The notes: generated by a model from the sequence alone, not told the origin. A stretch of DNA of 64,000 bases from Aliidiomarina quisquiliarum (GCF_023922585.1 NZ_JAMFTN010000020.1:62001-126000); one strand, 5' to 3'; positions 17,573 to 31,973 are shown, counted from the first letter of the stretch. Numbers and translations are program-made.

Positions 17573-18271
17573 CTAGTCTAAGGAATGTTGCTGCATTACT
17601 TGGGTTAAGGCGGTTGTTAGTGGTTCTACAAGGTTTTCATGACGTTTGTGAATATAGTGATACACCAGCCAGGTTTCTAAGTCTGGGGTAACCCGATAAA
17701 TATTGTCTACATGCATGTGGTCAAGTACTTGTTGGGCTATTTCACCGGGTACAATAACAGCGTCGGTACGACCGCTCTGCAAACGTAAAAAAGCTTGCTC
17801 TAAGGTTGTCACGCTAGTGGAAGGAATGTCACCAAGGCGGCCTAAAATAATGTCGGTGCCTTCTAAAATATCAATACGTTTGCCACGCAGGTCAGCCCAA
17901 CTGGTTGGGTGAAATAAATAGTCATTGGTGAATACGGTAGCAGCAACTTTTTCCAATGGTACGGGAATTCGTATCATGTCTGGAGCTTTTAAGCCGGCGT
18001 CTTCAGTTCGCGCAAGTTCACCATCGAGTATTTCACCGCGGTTACTTTCATAAAAACTACGGGCATAGGGCATTGGCAATAATGAAATATGGTAGCCAAT
18101 TTTAGCATATGCAGCTTCTACATATTTGAAAGAAACATGTGAAGTGTCGACTTCTTGCATTGTGCCTATGACAAGATCGAAATGAGGCTCGCCGAAGTGT
18201 TCTGCAATGCTCGTAGAGCTAACAGTAAAAGAAAAAATGGCGGCGCAGAGCGCAGAATACAGAAGTTTCAT
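17573..18271 (-). CDS. Periplasmic substrate-binding protein, SBP_bac_3-like
   Basis: 232 aa with an N-terminal signal peptide (MKLLYSALCAAIFSFTVSSTSIA). The remainder looks like a small type-II periplasmic binding protein: DLVIGTMQEVDTSHVSFKYV, SWADLRGKRIDILEGTDIIL and LQSGRTDAVIVPGE are typical of the SBP_bac_3 fold. No permease or ATPase genes are adjacent, so it may be an orphan sensor or binding protein rather than an ABC transporter part. It lies between yidC and mnmE, both read in the same direction, with its own gap on either side. Confidence 0.7.
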   Translation of the reverse strand: MKLLYSALCAAIFSFTVSSTSIAEHFGEPHFDLVIGTMQEVDTSHVSFKYVEAAYAKIGYHISLLPMPYARSFYESNRGEILDGELARTEDAGLKAPDMIRIPVPLEKVAATVFTNDYLFHPTSWADLRGKRIDILEGTDIILGRLGDIPSTSVTTLEQAFLRLQSGRTDAVIVPGEIAQQVLDHMHVDNIYRVTPDLETWLVYHYIHKRHENLVEPLTTALTQVMQQHSLD

Positions 18272-18343
18272 TAGTACGGCTAAAACCCAATATAAGTTAA
18301 ATGTTGTTATATTGTAATCTAACGATAGCTAACTGTCACTAAA

Positions 18344-18370
18344 TAAAACCCGACGCTAGGTCGGGTTTTA
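18344..18370 (-). terminator. Rho-independent terminator downstream of yidC
   Basis: Stem AAAACCCGAC (18345-18354) with GTCGGGTTTT (18360-18369) and loop of five bases. On the minus strand it is followed by ATTT. It lies 24 bp beyond the yidC stop and ends the rpmH-rnpA-yidD-yidC transcript. Confidence 0.85.
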
Positions 18371-18393
18371 TATGGGAAAAAATGAATTTTATA

Positions 18394-20079
18394 TTATTTT
18401 GCAGTGTTTTCTTTATCGAACTGACGATATATCCATAGCATTTGCAATATAGTGATTAAGTTACTTACTAACCAATATAATACTAAACCTGCGGGGAAGA
18501 ATAAGAAAAACACCGTAAACACCACCGGCATCATTTGCATTATTTTTTGCTGCATGGGGTCGGTCATCGGTGTTGGCTGCAAACGCTGCATAAAGAACAT
18601 GCTAGCACCCATTAACACCGGTAAAATGAAATAGGGGTCGCGGCTTGAAAGGTCGGTTATCCACAGCATAAAGTCGGCATGACGAATTTCCGGGCTTTCC
18701 AACAGCACCCAATATAACGATAAGAAAATAGGTAACTGTAGGAACATAGGCAAACAACCACCGAGCGGGTTTACCTTTTCTTCCTTGTACATTTTCATCA
18801 TTGCTTGCGACATTTTCTGCTTGTCGTCGCCGAAGCGTTCTTTAAGCTCTGCCATGCGCGGTGCTACTTTGCGCATTTTTGCCATAGAGGTATGTTGTGC
18901 TTTAGTAAGCGGGTAGAGCAGCCCTTTAATAATAATAGTAATTAAAATAATGGCCACACCATAGTTTTTCACAAAGCCAAACAAGAAAGCTATTAACCAG
19001 TGAATAGGTTGGGCTAACCACCACAGAAAGCCATAATCCACGGTTAAGTCGAGGTGTTTGGCAAGTTTTGCTAGGCGCTCTTGGTTTTTCGGGCCCATAT
19101 AAATATTGCTTTCAAAGTCGTAACTAGAGCCAGCAGCTACGGTTACAATAGGTCCTTCAAAGCTAATACGGGCATTATTACCGCTAACAATTTGGCTTTT
19201 AAGCGTGTTTCTAGCTGTTTGATCGGGAACCCATGCAGTAACAAAGTAATGTTCTAGCATGGCTACCCAGCCAGCCTCGGTATTTTGATTTAGAGCGCGT
19301 TTTTGAATGTCTTTAAAACTATATTTTTTATATCTTTCGCTTTCAGACGAGTAGGCCGCCCCACGGTAAGTGGGCATAAACATGCTCCGGCCGTTATCGA
19401 CCATGCTTTGAATTAAACGCCCATATAACTGCATTTGAATGTCTGTGTTGGTGTTGTTTTCAACTTTATGGTGCACATTTACCGCATAGTCACCACGAGT
19501 AAAAACAAATTCTTTGGTAATACGGCTACCATTGTCAGCTATGTATGTAAGGGGCACTGTTAAGGTTTCGCCACTTAATTCATAGCTATTTGCCGCTGCG
19601 GTGTAGGTAGGCCGTTTCACCGAACCATAAAAGCCAGCTTCTGCATTTAACCCACTTTCAGCAATATGCAGTTCACCGCTTTGGCGTTGAAATAAAATAC
19701 TATAACGGGCAGATTCGCCAAGCGTTTCAGCATGCTCACGTAATTCACTACGCACAATGTCACCACCCTCAAGGGCAATGGATATGTCAAACAAGTCGGT
19801 AGTAACACGAATAGTTTCGCTGTTGTTAGTGCCTGCCACTATGGTTTCAGACCCACCTAAAGTAGCCTGCTGTAGTACGTCGCCACTGGCTGTTGTGGAA
19901 CTACCAGCGGTTGAACTTAGGCTGCCATCACCCAGTGTTTGGTTGCCACCGCTTATTGTTTCTGCGGTTGGCGCTTGAACGCCAGGAGTGTTGGTTGTGG
20001 TTTTTAATAACCATTGCTGGTACATAAAAAATGACATAACCAAGAAAAGTATGATTAGTACTGTGCGTCGCGAATCCAT
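18394..20079 (-). CDS. yidC: Membrane protein insertase YidC
   Basis: 561 aa, normal for gammaproteobacterial YidC. It inserts and folds inner-membrane proteins, alone or with SecYEG. An N-terminal membrane anchor (TVLILFLVMSFFMYQQWLL) is followed by a large periplasmic domain to about residue 340 and five C-terminal membrane segments. Conserved parts are YPLTKAQHTSMAKMRKVAPR, FGDDKQKMSQAMMKMYKEEKVNP-type cytoplasmic hairpin and NPLGGCLPMFLQLPIFLSLY. It follows yidD after 2 bp in the classical rpmH-rnpA-yidD-yidC order. Confidence 0.97.
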   Translation of the reverse strand: MDSRRTVLIILFLVMSFFMYQQWLLKTTTNTPGVQAPTAETISGGNQTLGDGSLSSTAGSSTTASGDVLQQATLGGSETIVAGTNNSETIRVTTDLFDISIALEGGDIVRSELREHAETLGESARYSILFQRQSGELHIAESGLNAEAGFYGSVKRPTYTAAANSYELSGETLTVPLTYIADNGSRITKEFVFTRGDYAVNVHHKVENNTNTDIQMQLYGRLIQSMVDNGRSMFMPTYRGAAYSSESERYKKYSFKDIQKRALNQNTEAGWVAMLEHYFVTAWVPDQTARNTLKSQIVSGNNARISFEGPIVTVAAGSSYDFESNIYMGPKNQERLAKLAKHLDLTVDYGFLWWLAQPIHWLIAFLFGFVKNYGVAIILITIIIKGLLYPLTKAQHTSMAKMRKVAPRMAELKERFGDDKQKMSQAMMKMYKEEKVNPLGGCLPMFLQLPIFLSLYWVLLESPEIRHADFMLWITDLSSRDPYFILPVLMGASMFFMQRLQPTPMTDPMQQKIMQMMPVVFTVFFLFFPAGLVLYWLVSNLITILQMLWIYRQFDKENTAK

Positions 20080-20081
20080 AG

Positions 20082-20384
20082 TTACTTCTTCTCTCGTTTT
20101 TTGTTCAGCGATTGCTCGCTAGACTCATGGGTACTGTCGCTCGAAAGCTCGTCACCCGGTATAGGATCAAAACCACCCGGATTTCCCGGGTGACATTTAA
20201 TTATTCGCCGCATGGCGAGCCAACTACCTTTTATTACCCCAAATCGCTTTATGGCTTGAATTGCGTACTCGGAGCATGTGGGCACAAACCGACAACGGGG
20301 CCCGAGTAATGGGCTAATTAAGAGCTGGTAGAGTCGGATAATGCCGACGAGTATTGCTTGCAGCGCTTGCTTAATTTTCGCCAT
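20082..20384 (-). CDS. yidD: Membrane protein insertion efficiency factor YidD
   Basis: 100 aa (from ATG 20384; an in-frame ATG at 20396 is possible). The family signature is clear: [20 protein letters not shown], then [12 protein letters not shown] and [12 protein letters not shown], with the conserved cysteines. The C-terminal 25 residues are a charged tail beyond the usual domain. Its 5' end overlaps the 3' end of rnpA, as in many bacteria. It assists YidC-dependent membrane protein insertion. Confidence 0.95.
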   Translation of the reverse strand: MAKIKQALQAILVGIIRLYQLLISPLLGPRCRFVPTCSEYAIQAIKRFGVIKGSWLAMRRIIKCHPGNPGGFDPIPGDELSSDSTHESSEQSLNKKREKK

Positions 20385-20710
20385 AAATAATTGCATAGTT
20401 CTCTGAGCGCCGCATTGTCTAAATCTGTTACCCCAGGCTTGGCGATGACGATAATATCAAAGCCAACAAGTTTGTGCTGCTGTAACCGAAAGGTTTCTCG
20501 AATTATACGTTTAATTTGATTTCGTTGTACGGCTAAACGCGCGTTACGTTTGCTAACAGTAACACCAAGACGAGGGTATGCTAAGGAATTCGGTTGGGCA
20601 AGAAAGGTTAGATGCTTACTAACGGCTTTAACAGGAGGCTGTTGAAATACGCGTTGAAAATGCGCGGGAGTTAACAGGCGTAACTCCCGTGAATATGCAT
20701 AGTGCTTCAC
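20318..20710 (-). CDS. rnpA: Ribonuclease P protein component
   Basis: 130 aa. Protein subunit of RNase P, which removes tRNA 5' leaders. The family signature is [20 protein letters not shown] (usual form RN..KR..RE.FR). It starts [19 protein letters not shown] and overlaps the following yidD. rpmH lies 38 bp upstream. The gene for the RNA subunit is not in this window. Confidence 0.96.
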   Translation of the reverse strand: MKHYAYSRELRLLTPAHFQRVFQQPPVKAVSKHLTFLAQPNSLAYPRLGVTVSKRNARLAVQRNQIKRIIRETFRLQQHKLVGFDIIVIAKPGVTDLDNAALRELCNYLWRKLSKRCKQYSSALSDSTSS

Positions 20711-20748
20711 ATAAAGTGCTTCACAATAGGGTGGTATACTGCCTGCAA

Positions 20749-20883
20749 TTAAGCAGACAGTACTTTACGCCCTTTGGCACGACGGCGAGCCAGTACCTTA
20801 CGGCCACCTTTAGTTGCCATGCGTGCACGGAAGCCATGGTCGCGCTTGCGTTTAATTACACTTGGTTGAAATGTTCTTTTCAT
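20749..20883 (-). CDS. rpmH: 50S ribosomal protein L34
   Basis: 44 aa, exactly the usual length: [20 protein letters not shown], then [19 protein letters not shown] and a LSA end. First gene of the rpmH-rnpA-yidD-yidC cluster and divergent from dnaA, the standard bacterial arrangement. Every conserved basic residue is present. Confidence 0.98.
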   Translation of the reverse strand: MKRTFQPSVIKRKRDHGFRARMATKGGRKVLARRRAKGRKVLSA

Positions 20884-20977
20884 CGCTCTAATTTCCGTTG
20901 CTGATCAGTGTGTCAAAATGAGCGCGGATCTTACCTATTAAATCGATCAGTGTCAAATACTAAAGAGAACCTTGCCC

Positions 20978-20986
20978 TGTGGATAA
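20978..20986 (-). promoter_or_regulatory. Consensus DnaA box upstream of dnaA
   Basis: TTATCCACA on the minus strand, 162 bp before the dnaA start, in the 264-bp rpmH-dnaA gap. It fits autoregulation of dnaA. A single box without an AT-rich repeat region makes a second origin here unlikely. Confidence 0.75.
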
Positions 20987-21147
20987 CTTCCATGAAGTTC
21001 GGGTAAAAAGGTGGCGCAAATGGCCTGAATTTCGTATGATAGGCTAATTATAACGTAAGGGTAAAAGCCCTACAATTTGGTTTCCAGAGGCCTTGTTTGG
21101 TTAACAGCTACCAAAAACTATTCTTATAAATTCATGGGAGGGGGTTC

Positions 21148-22527
21148 GTGGGTAATTCTTTGTGGCAGCAATGTGCTACTCGCTTACAGGGCGAGTTGTC
21201 GTTGCAAAACTTTAATACCTGGATTAAACCCCTGCAGTCCGATATAGAAGAAAACACGCTTTTTTTGTATGCGCCTAATCCCTATGTTATGGATTGGGTA
21301 AAGGACAAGTATTTAAAACAAATTATCACATTTCTACGTGAAACAGCGGGCGATAAGGCTCCTAATGTAGAGTTGCGGGTAGGCTCTCGCAAAGAAGTAC
21401 CTAGCGCTGAGCAGCCAGTAGCGGGCACCTCAAGTGGGTATCGACAACCACAAACGGCACGGCCACGGCAAATTGCCGCTGTGGGTGACCGTCCTATTTC
21501 TTTGCAACACTCTAATTTAGCGCCAAGCCACACCTTTGATAACTTCGTTGAAGGTAAATCAAACCAATTGGCGCGAGCGGCAGCTATGCAGGTGGCAGAG
21601 AACCCCGGCGGTGCTTATAACCCTTTATTTATATATGGCGGTACGGGCCTTGGTAAAACTCACCTTTTGCATTCGGTTGGTAACGCTATTTTAGAACGTA
21701 ATCCTGAAGCTAAAGTGTACTACTTGCGGGCGGAACGTTTTGTGCAAGACATGGTGTATGCCATGAAGCACAATAAAATTGATATTTTTAAAGAAAGCTA
21801 CCGCTCTGTTGAAGCGTTGCTGATTGACGACGTTCAGTTTTTTGCCAAAAAAGAACATTTTCAAGATGAGTTTTTCCACACTTTCAACTGGTTACTTGAA
21901 GGAAATCAACAGGTTATTCTTACTAGTGATGTATATCCCAAAGAAATTGACGGCGTTGACGATCGTTTGAAAAGTCGTTTTGGCTGGGGTTTAACGGTGG
22001 CTATTGAGCCACCAGACTTACCCACTCGCGTAGCAATATTAGAACGTAAAGCTGAAGAACGGGGTATGAAGTTACCACCTGAAGTGGCATTTTTTATCTC
22101 TAAGCGGTTGCGTTCGCATGTTCGTGAACTTGAAGGTGCACTTAACCGTGTTATTGCTAATGTGAATTTAACCGGTAAAGAAGTCACTATTGATTTCGTG
22201 AAAGAAGCCCTGCGCGACCTTTTAATAGCACAAGAAAAAATGGTCACTATTGATAATATTCAGCGTACGGTAGCGGAATATTATAATATTAAAGTTTCAG
22301 ATTTAATTTCAAAACGTCGTAGTAGGTCAATTGCCCGACCACGACAGGTTGCCATGGCGCTGGCAAAGGAATTAACCAACCATAGCTTACCTGAAATAGG
22401 CGACGCTTTTGGTGGGCGAGATCACACGACTGTGCTACATGCATGTCGTAAAATAAAGTCGTTACGTGAAGAAAGTCACGAAATACAACAAGACTATCGC
22501 AACTTGAACCGCACCTTGTCTGTTTAA
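21148..22527 (+). CDS. dnaA: Chromosomal replication initiator protein DnaA
   Basis: 459 aa, full length. Domain I begins [20 protein letters not shown]; the domain II linker is residues ~85-125. The AAA+ domain III has Walker A GGTGLGKT at 164-171 and Walker B LLIDDVQF. Domain IV carries the DnaA signature near [15 protein letters not shown]. The start is GTG at 21148, preceded by GGGAGGGG about 5 nt upstream. It binds DnaA boxes such as those in the predicted oriC 19 kb to the left. First gene of dnaA-dnaN-recF-gyrB. Confidence 0.98.
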   Translation: MGNSLWQQCATRLQGELSLQNFNTWIKPLQSDIEENTLFLYAPNPYVMDWVKDKYLKQIITFLRETAGDKAPNVELRVGSRKEVPSAEQPVAGTSSGYRQPQTARPRQIAAVGDRPISLQHSNLAPSHTFDNFVEGKSNQLARAAAMQVAENPGGAYNPLFIYGGTGLGKTHLLHSVGNAILERNPEAKVYYLRAERFVQDMVYAMKHNKIDIFKESYRSVEALLIDDVQFFAKKEHFQDEFFHTFNWLLEGNQQVILTSDVYPKEIDGVDDRLKSRFGWGLTVAIEPPDLPTRVAILERKAEERGMKLPPEVAFFISKRLRSHVRELEGALNRVIANVNLTGKEVTIDFVKEALRDLLIAQEKMVTIDNIQRTVAEYYNIKVSDLISKRRSRSIARPRQVAMALAKELTNHSLPEIGDAFGGRDHTTVLHACRKIKSLREESHEIQQDYRNLNRTLSV

Positions 22528-22593
22528 AACCGTTGTTTGTTTAAAACGTAGTTGCACAATGGCTGCAATAATAAGAATAGGAGAGCCAGTGAT

Positions 22594-23694
22594 ATGAAAT
22601 TCACCATCACCCGCGACGCTTTATTAAAGCCGCTGCAAATAGTAAGTGGCGCTGTTGAGCGCCGTTCAACATTGCCCATATTAGGCAATGTGTTACTGCA
22701 AGTGAGCGAAGATTCGCTACGCATGACAGGCACAGACTTAGAGGTAGAGCTGGTTTCTTCGGTTACCCTTGAAGGTGCAGAGCCAGGCGACATTACTGTG
22801 CCCGCAAAAAAGCTTCTCGATATTGTGCGTAGCCTTGGTGAAGGCGCCGATGTTCGCATTGAAGCAGCCGACGACAAGGTTATTGTTCGGTCTGGTAAAA
22901 GTAGGTTTACTCTAAGTAGTTTGCCTGCCACCGACTACCCGAATATAGAAGAGTGGCAAAGTGAAATTAAGCTTGAAATTACCCAGGGTAAACTTAAGCA
23001 TCTTATTGAACGTACCCACTTTTCAATGGCTAACCAAGATGTTCGCTATTATTTAAACGGCATGTTGTTTGAAGTAAACGATAATGTGTTACGTACGGTT
23101 GCTACCGACGGCCACCGCCTTGCTATGGCTTCGAGCCCCTTAGAACAAAGTGCATTGCCGCACAAGCAGGTAATAGTTCCGCGTAAGGGTATTAGCGAGC
23201 TTATGCGCTTACTTGATTCTGACGACGGGCTACTTGAATTGTCTTTGGGCCAAAATCATATTCGTGTACAAACCGGCGGCATGACCTTTACCAGTAAATT
23301 ACTTGATGGCCGCTTTCCTGATTATCGCCGCGTTATTCCAACCGGTGGAAATCGTATTGTTATTGCTAGTCGTGAATTACTTAAGCAGTCTTGTGTTCGA
23401 GTGGCTATTTTGTCGAACGAGAAATTCCGTGGCGTGCGTATAACCCTCGATGGCCAAGAAATGTCGTTAACTGCCAACAACCAAGAACAAGAAAAAGCAG
23501 ACGAGCGGTTAGAAGTAAACTACAACGGTGAAAGCATGGAAGTTGGCTTTAATGTGAACTACTTGCTAGATGTTGTTAATGCAATTGAAGGCGAACAAGT
23601 TAAGCTTACTTTAACCGATGAAAACAGCAGTGCTTTAGTTGAAGACGCAGCAACCGATGGTGCCGTTTACGTTATCATGCCGATGCGACTTTAA
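22594..23694 (+). CDS. dnaN: DNA polymerase III beta subunit (sliding clamp)
   Basis: 366 aa, the normal size, made of three DNA-clamp domains. It starts at ATG 22594 (MKFTITRDALLKPLQIVSGA) behind AATAGGAGAG. RRSTLPILGNVLLQ and the C-terminal VYVIMPMRL end are diagnostic. The clamp tethers DNA polymerase III and serves as docking site for repair proteins. recF follows after only 3 bp. Confidence 0.98.
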   Translation: MKFTITRDALLKPLQIVSGAVERRSTLPILGNVLLQVSEDSLRMTGTDLEVELVSSVTLEGAEPGDITVPAKKLLDIVRSLGEGADVRIEAADDKVIVRSGKSRFTLSSLPATDYPNIEEWQSEIKLEITQGKLKHLIERTHFSMANQDVRYYLNGMLFEVNDNVLRTVATDGHRLAMASSPLEQSALPHKQVIVPRKGISELMRLLDSDDGLLELSLGQNHIRVQTGGMTFTSKLLDGRFPDYRRVIPTGGNRIVIASRELLKQSCVRVAILSNEKFRGVRITLDGQEMSLTANNQEQEKADERLEVNYNGESMEVGFNVNYLLDVVNAIEGEQVKLTLTDENSSALVEDAATDGAVYVIMPMRL

Positions 23695-23697
23695 TGA

Positions 23698-27220
<3,523 letters not shown>

Positions 27221-27249
27221 TGAATATGCTTTAATAAAGCAGTAGATAT

Positions 27250-27292
27250 AAAAAATCCCGCGCCTCAATAACTGAAGCGCGGGATTTTTTTA
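27250..27292. terminator. Bidirectional terminator between gyrB and glyS
   Basis: Long stem AAATCCCGCGC / GCGCGGGATTT with additional TCA/TGA pairs and loop ATAAC, flanked by an A run on the left and TTTTTTT on the right. It can end both the gyrB transcript and the convergent glyS transcript. Confidence 0.92.
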
Positions 27293-27314
27293 TTTCCGTA
27301 AAACCTTTAAAAAA

Positions 27315-29387
27315 CTAGCTTTGAAGTAGTGATATATCTGCAACACCTAAAAATTGATTTCGCAATTCCGTAAGAATTGCTAAACGGTTGTTTCGTACGG
27401 CAGGGTTGTCTGCATTCACCATAACGTCGGCAAAGAAGTTATCAATAGGGCTACGCAAGCTGGCTAAGCGCGTTAGTACTGCGCTGTAATCTCCTGCGGC
27501 AGTACTTGCCTGTATTTCGTCTTTCATTGCTGCTAGAGCTTCATACAGAGCTTTTTCAGCGGGCTCTTGAAGTAGGTTTGCATCAACAGAAGTTGGTGTG
27601 CCTTCTGCTTTAGCAAGAATGTTACTCACGCGTTTGTTCGACTCAGCAAGTGCGTCTGCTTCGGTTAATTGAATAAAGGCCGTTACTGCTTTTACTCGGC
27701 GATCAAAGTCGAGTGCTTTTTGAGGCTTGCGAGCCAATACCGATTGAATGACATCAACAGCAATGCCTTGTTCTTGGTACCAAGCCCGGAAGCGACCCAG
27801 TAAAAACTCAAAAATATCATTTTGCGTTTCAGCGGTTACGTCAATCGTTCCTTTATAAGCATTGGCTGCAAGTGTTATTACTTCTTTAAAGTCGAGGTTT
27901 AGTTCAAGCTCAACCAGAATACGCAATAAGCCTATGGCGGCACGGCGCAAACCAAAGGGGTCACGATCGCCCCGTGGGGTTTGGCCAATGGCAAATATAC
28001 CAACTAAAGTGTCGAGTTTGTCGGCAATTGCAACAGCAGCACCTTCTTTGGTTGCCGGTAAGCTGTCACCTGCATAACGTGGGTGGTAATGGGCTTCAAT
28101 TGCAACCGCAACACCTTCGGCTTCGCCATCATGGCGGGCATAGTGCATGCCCATAACGCCTTGTACTTCAGGAAATTCCATTACCATGTTGGTAACAAGG
28201 TCGGCTTTAGCGAGCAAACCCGCACGGCTAGCAATTGCTTGATCAGCTTGAATTAAACCGGCAACTTCGCCAGCAACCTGTGAAATACGGCGTGCTTTGT
28301 CGCCAATACTTCCTAGCTGTTTTTGGAAAAGAACGTCGTCTAGCTTTTCAATGCGCGACTCAAGGGTTACTTTTTTGTCGTTGCTAAAGAAGAACTCAGC
28401 GTCGGCAAGGCGAGGGCGGATTACTTTTTCGTTGCCAGTGACCACCAGGGCCGGGTTACGGCTTTCAATATTAGTAATAAATACAAATTTAGCTAACAGT
28501 TCACCGGCTTTATCTACTAGGGGAAAGTAACGCTGGTCGTCTTTCATGGTGTAAATTAGCGCTTCTTTAGGAACATCGAGAAATGCCGGATCGAATTCAG
28601 CTAGCAAAGCAACCGGCCATTCAACCAGTGAAGCGACTTCGTCGAGTAACTCGTCGTCCCAAACAGGTAGGGCGCCAATGCTACTAGCAAGGGTTTCTGC
28701 ACCTTCTTTCACTAATTCACGGCGTTTCGCAAAGTCAGCGACAACATAAGCATGTTTAAGGGCGGCTTCATAGTCATTTGCAGACGCTAAAACAATATCG
28801 CCTTCGCTATGAAAGCGGTGGCCTAATAATTTGTTGTTGCTGTTAATGCCGAATAACGACATATCGACTACGTCGCTATTTAGCATCACCGTAAGGCGTT
28901 TAAGGGGGCGAATAAAGGCAAACTCACCGTTACCCCAACGCATGGTTTTTGGTACCGGCAGTTGCTTTGCCGCACGGCTAACAACTTCAGGAAGTAATTC
29001 GCTTAAGGCCTTGCCAGGCACAGTGGCTTTATGTAGTAACCACTCACCTTTGTCGGTAACTAAGCGCTCTGCGTCGGCTACGTCTATGCCGGCACCGCGG
29101 GCCCAGCCTTGTGCTGCACGGGTTGGGTTGCCGTCGGCATCAAAGGCGGCGGAAACGGCAGGGCCACGTTTTTCCACAAGCTCGTCGTTTTGCACTAATT
29201 GCGTATTGGCAATCAATACAGCCAAACGGCGTGGTGTCGCAAAGCTTTGTACATTGCCAAAGCTAATCGCTAAGCTTTCTAATTGTTCAACAACGCTCTG
29301 GGTGAAGCTTGTGCTCAGCGCCTTTAATGACTTTGGTGGTAATTCTTCCGTACCCAGTTCAATGAGTAAATTAGCGAATTGGCTCAT
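27315..29387 (-). CDS. glyS: Glycine--tRNA ligase beta subunit
   Basis: 690 aa, full length. Beta chain of the heterotetrameric bacterial glycyl-tRNA synthetase, involved in tRNA recognition. It starts [20 protein letters not shown], the typical LxExGTEELP N-terminus. [14 protein letters not shown] and [12 protein letters not shown] are conserved in the family. The ATG overlaps the last bases of glyQ, so the two subunits are translationally coupled. Confidence 0.97.
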   Translation of the reverse strand: MSQFANLLIELGTEELPPKSLKALSTSFTQSVVEQLESLAISFGNVQSFATPRRLAVLIANTQLVQNDELVEKRGPAVSAAFDADGNPTRAAQGWARGAGIDVADAERLVTDKGEWLLHKATVPGKALSELLPEVVSRAAKQLPVPKTMRWGNGEFAFIRPLKRLTVMLNSDVVDMSLFGINSNNKLLGHRFHSEGDIVLASANDYEAALKHAYVVADFAKRRELVKEGAETLASSIGALPVWDDELLDEVASLVEWPVALLAEFDPAFLDVPKEALIYTMKDDQRYFPLVDKAGELLAKFVFITNIESRNPALVVTGNEKVIRPRLADAEFFFSNDKKVTLESRIEKLDDVLFQKQLGSIGDKARRISQVAGEVAGLIQADQAIASRAGLLAKADLVTNMVMEFPEVQGVMGMHYARHDGEAEGVAVAIEAHYHPRYAGDSLPATKEGAAVAIADKLDTLVGIFAIGQTPRGDRDPFGLRRAAIGLLRILVELELNLDFKEVITLAANAYKGTIDVTAETQNDIFEFLLGRFRAWYQEQGIAVDVIQSVLARKPQKALDFDRRVKAVTAFIQLTEADALAESNKRVSNILAKAEGTPTSVDANLLQEPAEKALYEALAAMKDEIQASTAAGDYSAVLTRLASLRSPIDNFFADVMVNADNPAVRNNRLAILTELRNQFLGVADISLLQS

Positions 29388-30388
29388 GGGTTTTTCTTCT
29401 CCTGGGCATTAGTGTTCTTCTGTTTGTTTTTAGCTTCTTTCTTGTTGCGTTCTTCTGCGCGCTTTAACACCGCCTTCATGGCAATAGACTCGGGATCGGC
29501 CAATGGGAAACCAAGGGCTTCACGGGCAGCGTAATACCCTTCGGCACAGCCTTTGGCTAAATTGCGCACGCGTAAAATATAGCGTTGGCGCTCGGTGACA
29601 GAAATGGCTTGGCGGGCGTCTAATAAGTTAAACGCATGAGATGCACGCATAACCTGCTCATAGGCAGGTAAGGGTAGGTTATTCGCTAATAAGTGCTCGC
29701 ATTCGCGCTCAGCAGCGTCGAACCGTTCAAACAGCACCGGCACTTCCGCATGTTGGAAGTTATAGGTCGACTGTTCTACTTCATTTTGGTGAAACACGTC
29801 GCCATATTTAATAACGCCACGGGGGCCGTCGGTCCATACCAAGTCATAAATGCTGTCAACGCCTTGAATATAAAGAGCTAATCGTTCTAGGCCATAGGTA
29901 ATTTCACCGGCCACTGGTGAGCATTCAAGGCCGCCCACTTGCTGGAAGTAGGTAAATTGAGTAACTTCCATGCCATTTAACCAAACTTCCCAACCTAAAC
30001 CCCAAGCACCAAGGGTTGGCGATTCCCAGTTGTCTTCAACAAAGCGAATGTCGTGAACAAGCGGGTCGAAGCCAAGCATTTTTAATGACTCTAAAAATAG
30101 CTCTTGGATATTTTCCGGGGAAGGTTTCATGATCACTTGAAACTGATAGTATTGTTGCAAGCGATTGGGGTTTTCACCATAGCGGCCATCGGTAGGGCGA
30201 CGGCAGGGTTGCACGTAGGCATAACTTGCAGGCTCGGGGCCAATCGAGCGCAGGAATGTCATTGGGTGAAAGGTGCCTGCGCCTACTTCCATATCTAATG
30301 GCTGCACAATGGCGCACCCTTGGCGGGCCCAAAAGTCTTGCAGCGCCATAATAAGGCCCTGAAATGTTTTCACGTCAAATTTATCCAT
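29384..30388 (-). CDS. glyQ: Glycine--tRNA ligase alpha subunit
   Basis: 334 aa. Catalytic alpha chain of glycyl-tRNA synthetase, class [42 protein letters not shown] and [18 protein letters not shown] are diagnostic. The last ~30 residues are a lysine/asparagine-rich tail ([19 protein letters not shown]) not found in the E. coli protein. Upstream gene of glyQ-glyS. Confidence 0.97.
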   Translation of the reverse strand: MDKFDVKTFQGLIMALQDFWARQGCAIVQPLDMEVGAGTFHPMTFLRSIGPEPASYAYVQPCRRPTDGRYGENPNRLQQYYQFQVIMKPSPENIQELFLESLKMLGFDPLVHDIRFVEDNWESPTLGAWGLGWEVWLNGMEVTQFTYFQQVGGLECSPVAGEITYGLERLALYIQGVDSIYDLVWTDGPRGVIKYGDVFHQNEVEQSTYNFQHAEVPVLFERFDAAERECEHLLANNLPLPAYEQVMRASHAFNLLDARQAISVTERQRYILRVRNLAKGCAEGYYAAREALGFPLADPESIAMKAVLKRAEERNKKEAKNKQKNTNAQEKKNP

Positions 30389-30506
30389 AAAAGTCTCAAT
30401 TCGCCTGTGGTTATTTATTGCTAAATGTAATTAAGTTGATTATACCCTGAGCAGCGCTTAATTTTACAGTTACACGCAAAGGAAATGCGCAGTACATGAG
30501 GTTTCT

Positions 30507-31106
30507 ATGGCGTATTCAGAATTAAATACACAGCTAGCACGTTGCCCGTGGTGTGGCGAAGCCGAAGATTATGTGGCTTATCACGACCAAATTTGGGGCG
30601 TGCCGGAATATAACAGCAAACAACTGTTCGCTAAGTTAGTGTTAGACGGCCAACAAGCAGGCTTAAGTTGGATAACTATTCTACGCAAACAAGAAAATTA
30701 TCATGCTGCATTTTTTAATTTAAACCCAGAACGCCTTGCTGCGGTGCAGGGGGCTGAGCGGGAGCAGCATATAGCTACACAATTAACCAATGCCGGCATT
30801 ATCCGCAATAAACTAAAAGTGGCATCAGTTTTTAAAAATGCCGACGCGTATTTTCAGTTAAAGAAAAAGGGTATAGATTTCAGCGAATTACTTTGGTCTT
30901 ATGTGGGCGGCTCACCAATCCAAAATAATTGGCAAAGCATGGCGGAGGTTCCCACTGAAACAGAAGAGTCGAGAGCACTTTCGAAGTATTTGAAAAAAGT
31001 CGGCTTCAATTTTGTTGGCCCAACTATTGTTTATGCCTTTATGCAGGCCGTTGGCATGGTGAACGATCACCTAGTGCATTGTTACCGCCACAAGCAACTT
31101 AAATAG
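30507..31106 (+). CDS. tag: DNA-3-methyladenine glycosylase I
   Basis: 199 aa. Removes 3-methyladenine from alkylated DNA. The zinc-binding N-terminus is RCPWCGEAEDYVAYHDQIWGVP; the catalytic region contains FAKLVLDGQQAGLSWITILRK and the YVGGSPI segment. C-terminal histidine HCYRHKQLK supplies expected zinc ligands. It is divergent from glyQ with a short gap, a frequent arrangement in gammaproteobacteria. Confidence 0.95.
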   Translation: MAYSELNTQLARCPWCGEAEDYVAYHDQIWGVPEYNSKQLFAKLVLDGQQAGLSWITILRKQENYHAAFFNLNPERLAAVQGAEREQHIATQLTNAGIIRNKLKVASVFKNADAYFQLKKKGIDFSELLWSYVGGSPIQNNWQSMAEVPTETEESRALSKYLKKVGFNFVGPTIVYAFMQAVGMVNDHLVHCYRHKQLK

Positions 31107-31227
31107 CGCGCTATTGGGTGAATAATCACTTTCAAGGCTATGGCTTAGAACATGTTTATAAGGCGGTAGTGAGCAATACATAGGTTTATTTAATCAGTTT
31201 ACAAACAAGCAGAGGATGTTTTTCTCC

Positions 31228-31710
31228 ATGGTACGAATAGAAGCAGTTGATTACAGTAATGAAACACATGCAAAGGCACTTTTAGAAATGTTAGACCACT
31301 ATGCCCAAGACGAAATGGGTGGTGGAGAAGCTTTACCAGCAACAACAAAAAAGGTGCTAATAGCTGAAATGAATAAGCGGCCAGGCGTGTTTAGTTTTAT
31401 CGCATGGAACGATAACCATGAAGCGGTGGGCCTAGTAAACTGTGTAGAAGGGTTTTCTACCTTTGCTGCCAAACCCGTATGTAACATTCATGACATTGCT
31501 ATTCGGGCTGGGTTGCGTGGGCAAGGTTTAGCGCAAAAGTTAATGCAAGCGGTAGTAGCAGAGGCCACTAAGCGTGGCTGCTGTAAGCTTACTTTAGAAG
31601 TGCTAGGCGGTAACGAGCCGGCACGGTTGGCTTACCGCAAGTTTGGCTTTGCCCCTTACCAGCTTGATCCGAGTATGGGACAAGCAGAATTTTGGGAATA
31701 CAAACTATAA
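31228..31710 (+). CDS. GNAT family N-acetyltransferase
   Basis: 160 aa from ATG 31228 (an in-frame ATG at 31216 would add four residues but lies too close to AGAGG). Motif A of the GNAT fold is visible as CNIHDIAIRAGLRGQGLAQKLMQ, with the acetyl-CoA loop RGQGLA. Motif B contains LEVLGGNEPARLAYRKFGF. Substrate unknown. It lies between tag and the convergent tusA gene. Confidence 0.82.
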   Translation: MVRIEAVDYSNETHAKALLEMLDHYAQDEMGGGEALPATTKKVLIAEMNKRPGVFSFIAWNDNHEAVGLVNCVEGFSTFAAKPVCNIHDIAIRAGLRGQGLAQKLMQAVVAEATKRGCCKLTLEVLGGNEPARLAYRKFGFAPYQLDPSMGQAEFWEYKL

Positions 31711-31715
31711 CCAAG

Positions 31716-31955
31716 TTAACCTTTTTGAATTAAATATCGGAATGGCGTGCTGTTGGTGTCGGAAGCAACTAAAGGGTGATCCATAAAGCGACAATAAGCA
31801 GGTATGTCGCGGGTGGTGGCAGGGTCGTCGGCAATTACCAGTAAGGTGTCGCCGCTATTCATTTTGCGAATACGGCCACGAATTAGCATAACCGGTTCAG
31901 GGCAGCGTAATCCTAGGGTATCAAGCTGTACGGTGGGGTTGGAAAAAGAGTCCAT
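31716..31955 (-). CDS. tusA: Sulfur carrier protein TusA
   Basis: 79 aa. Small sulfur carrier that passes persulfide sulfur from IscS to the tRNA 2-thiouridine pathway. The signature is [20 protein letters not shown] with the active cysteine in CPEP. Conserved [13 protein letters not shown] follows. It is read leftward downstream of fadA, with a promoter candidate of its own (see 31994-32002). Confidence 0.95.
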   Translation of the reverse strand: MDSFSNPTVQLDTLGLRCPEPVMLIRGRIRKMNSGDTLLVIADDPATTRDIPAYCRFMDHPLVASDTNSTPFRYLIQKG

Positions 31956-31973
31956 AAGGCACTACTCGTTAAA

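Noticed and set aside
20884-21147. Second replication origin beside dnaA
   Set aside because: Only one consensus DnaA box, no cluster and no AT-rich repeats; the mnmG-mioC region is far stronger.
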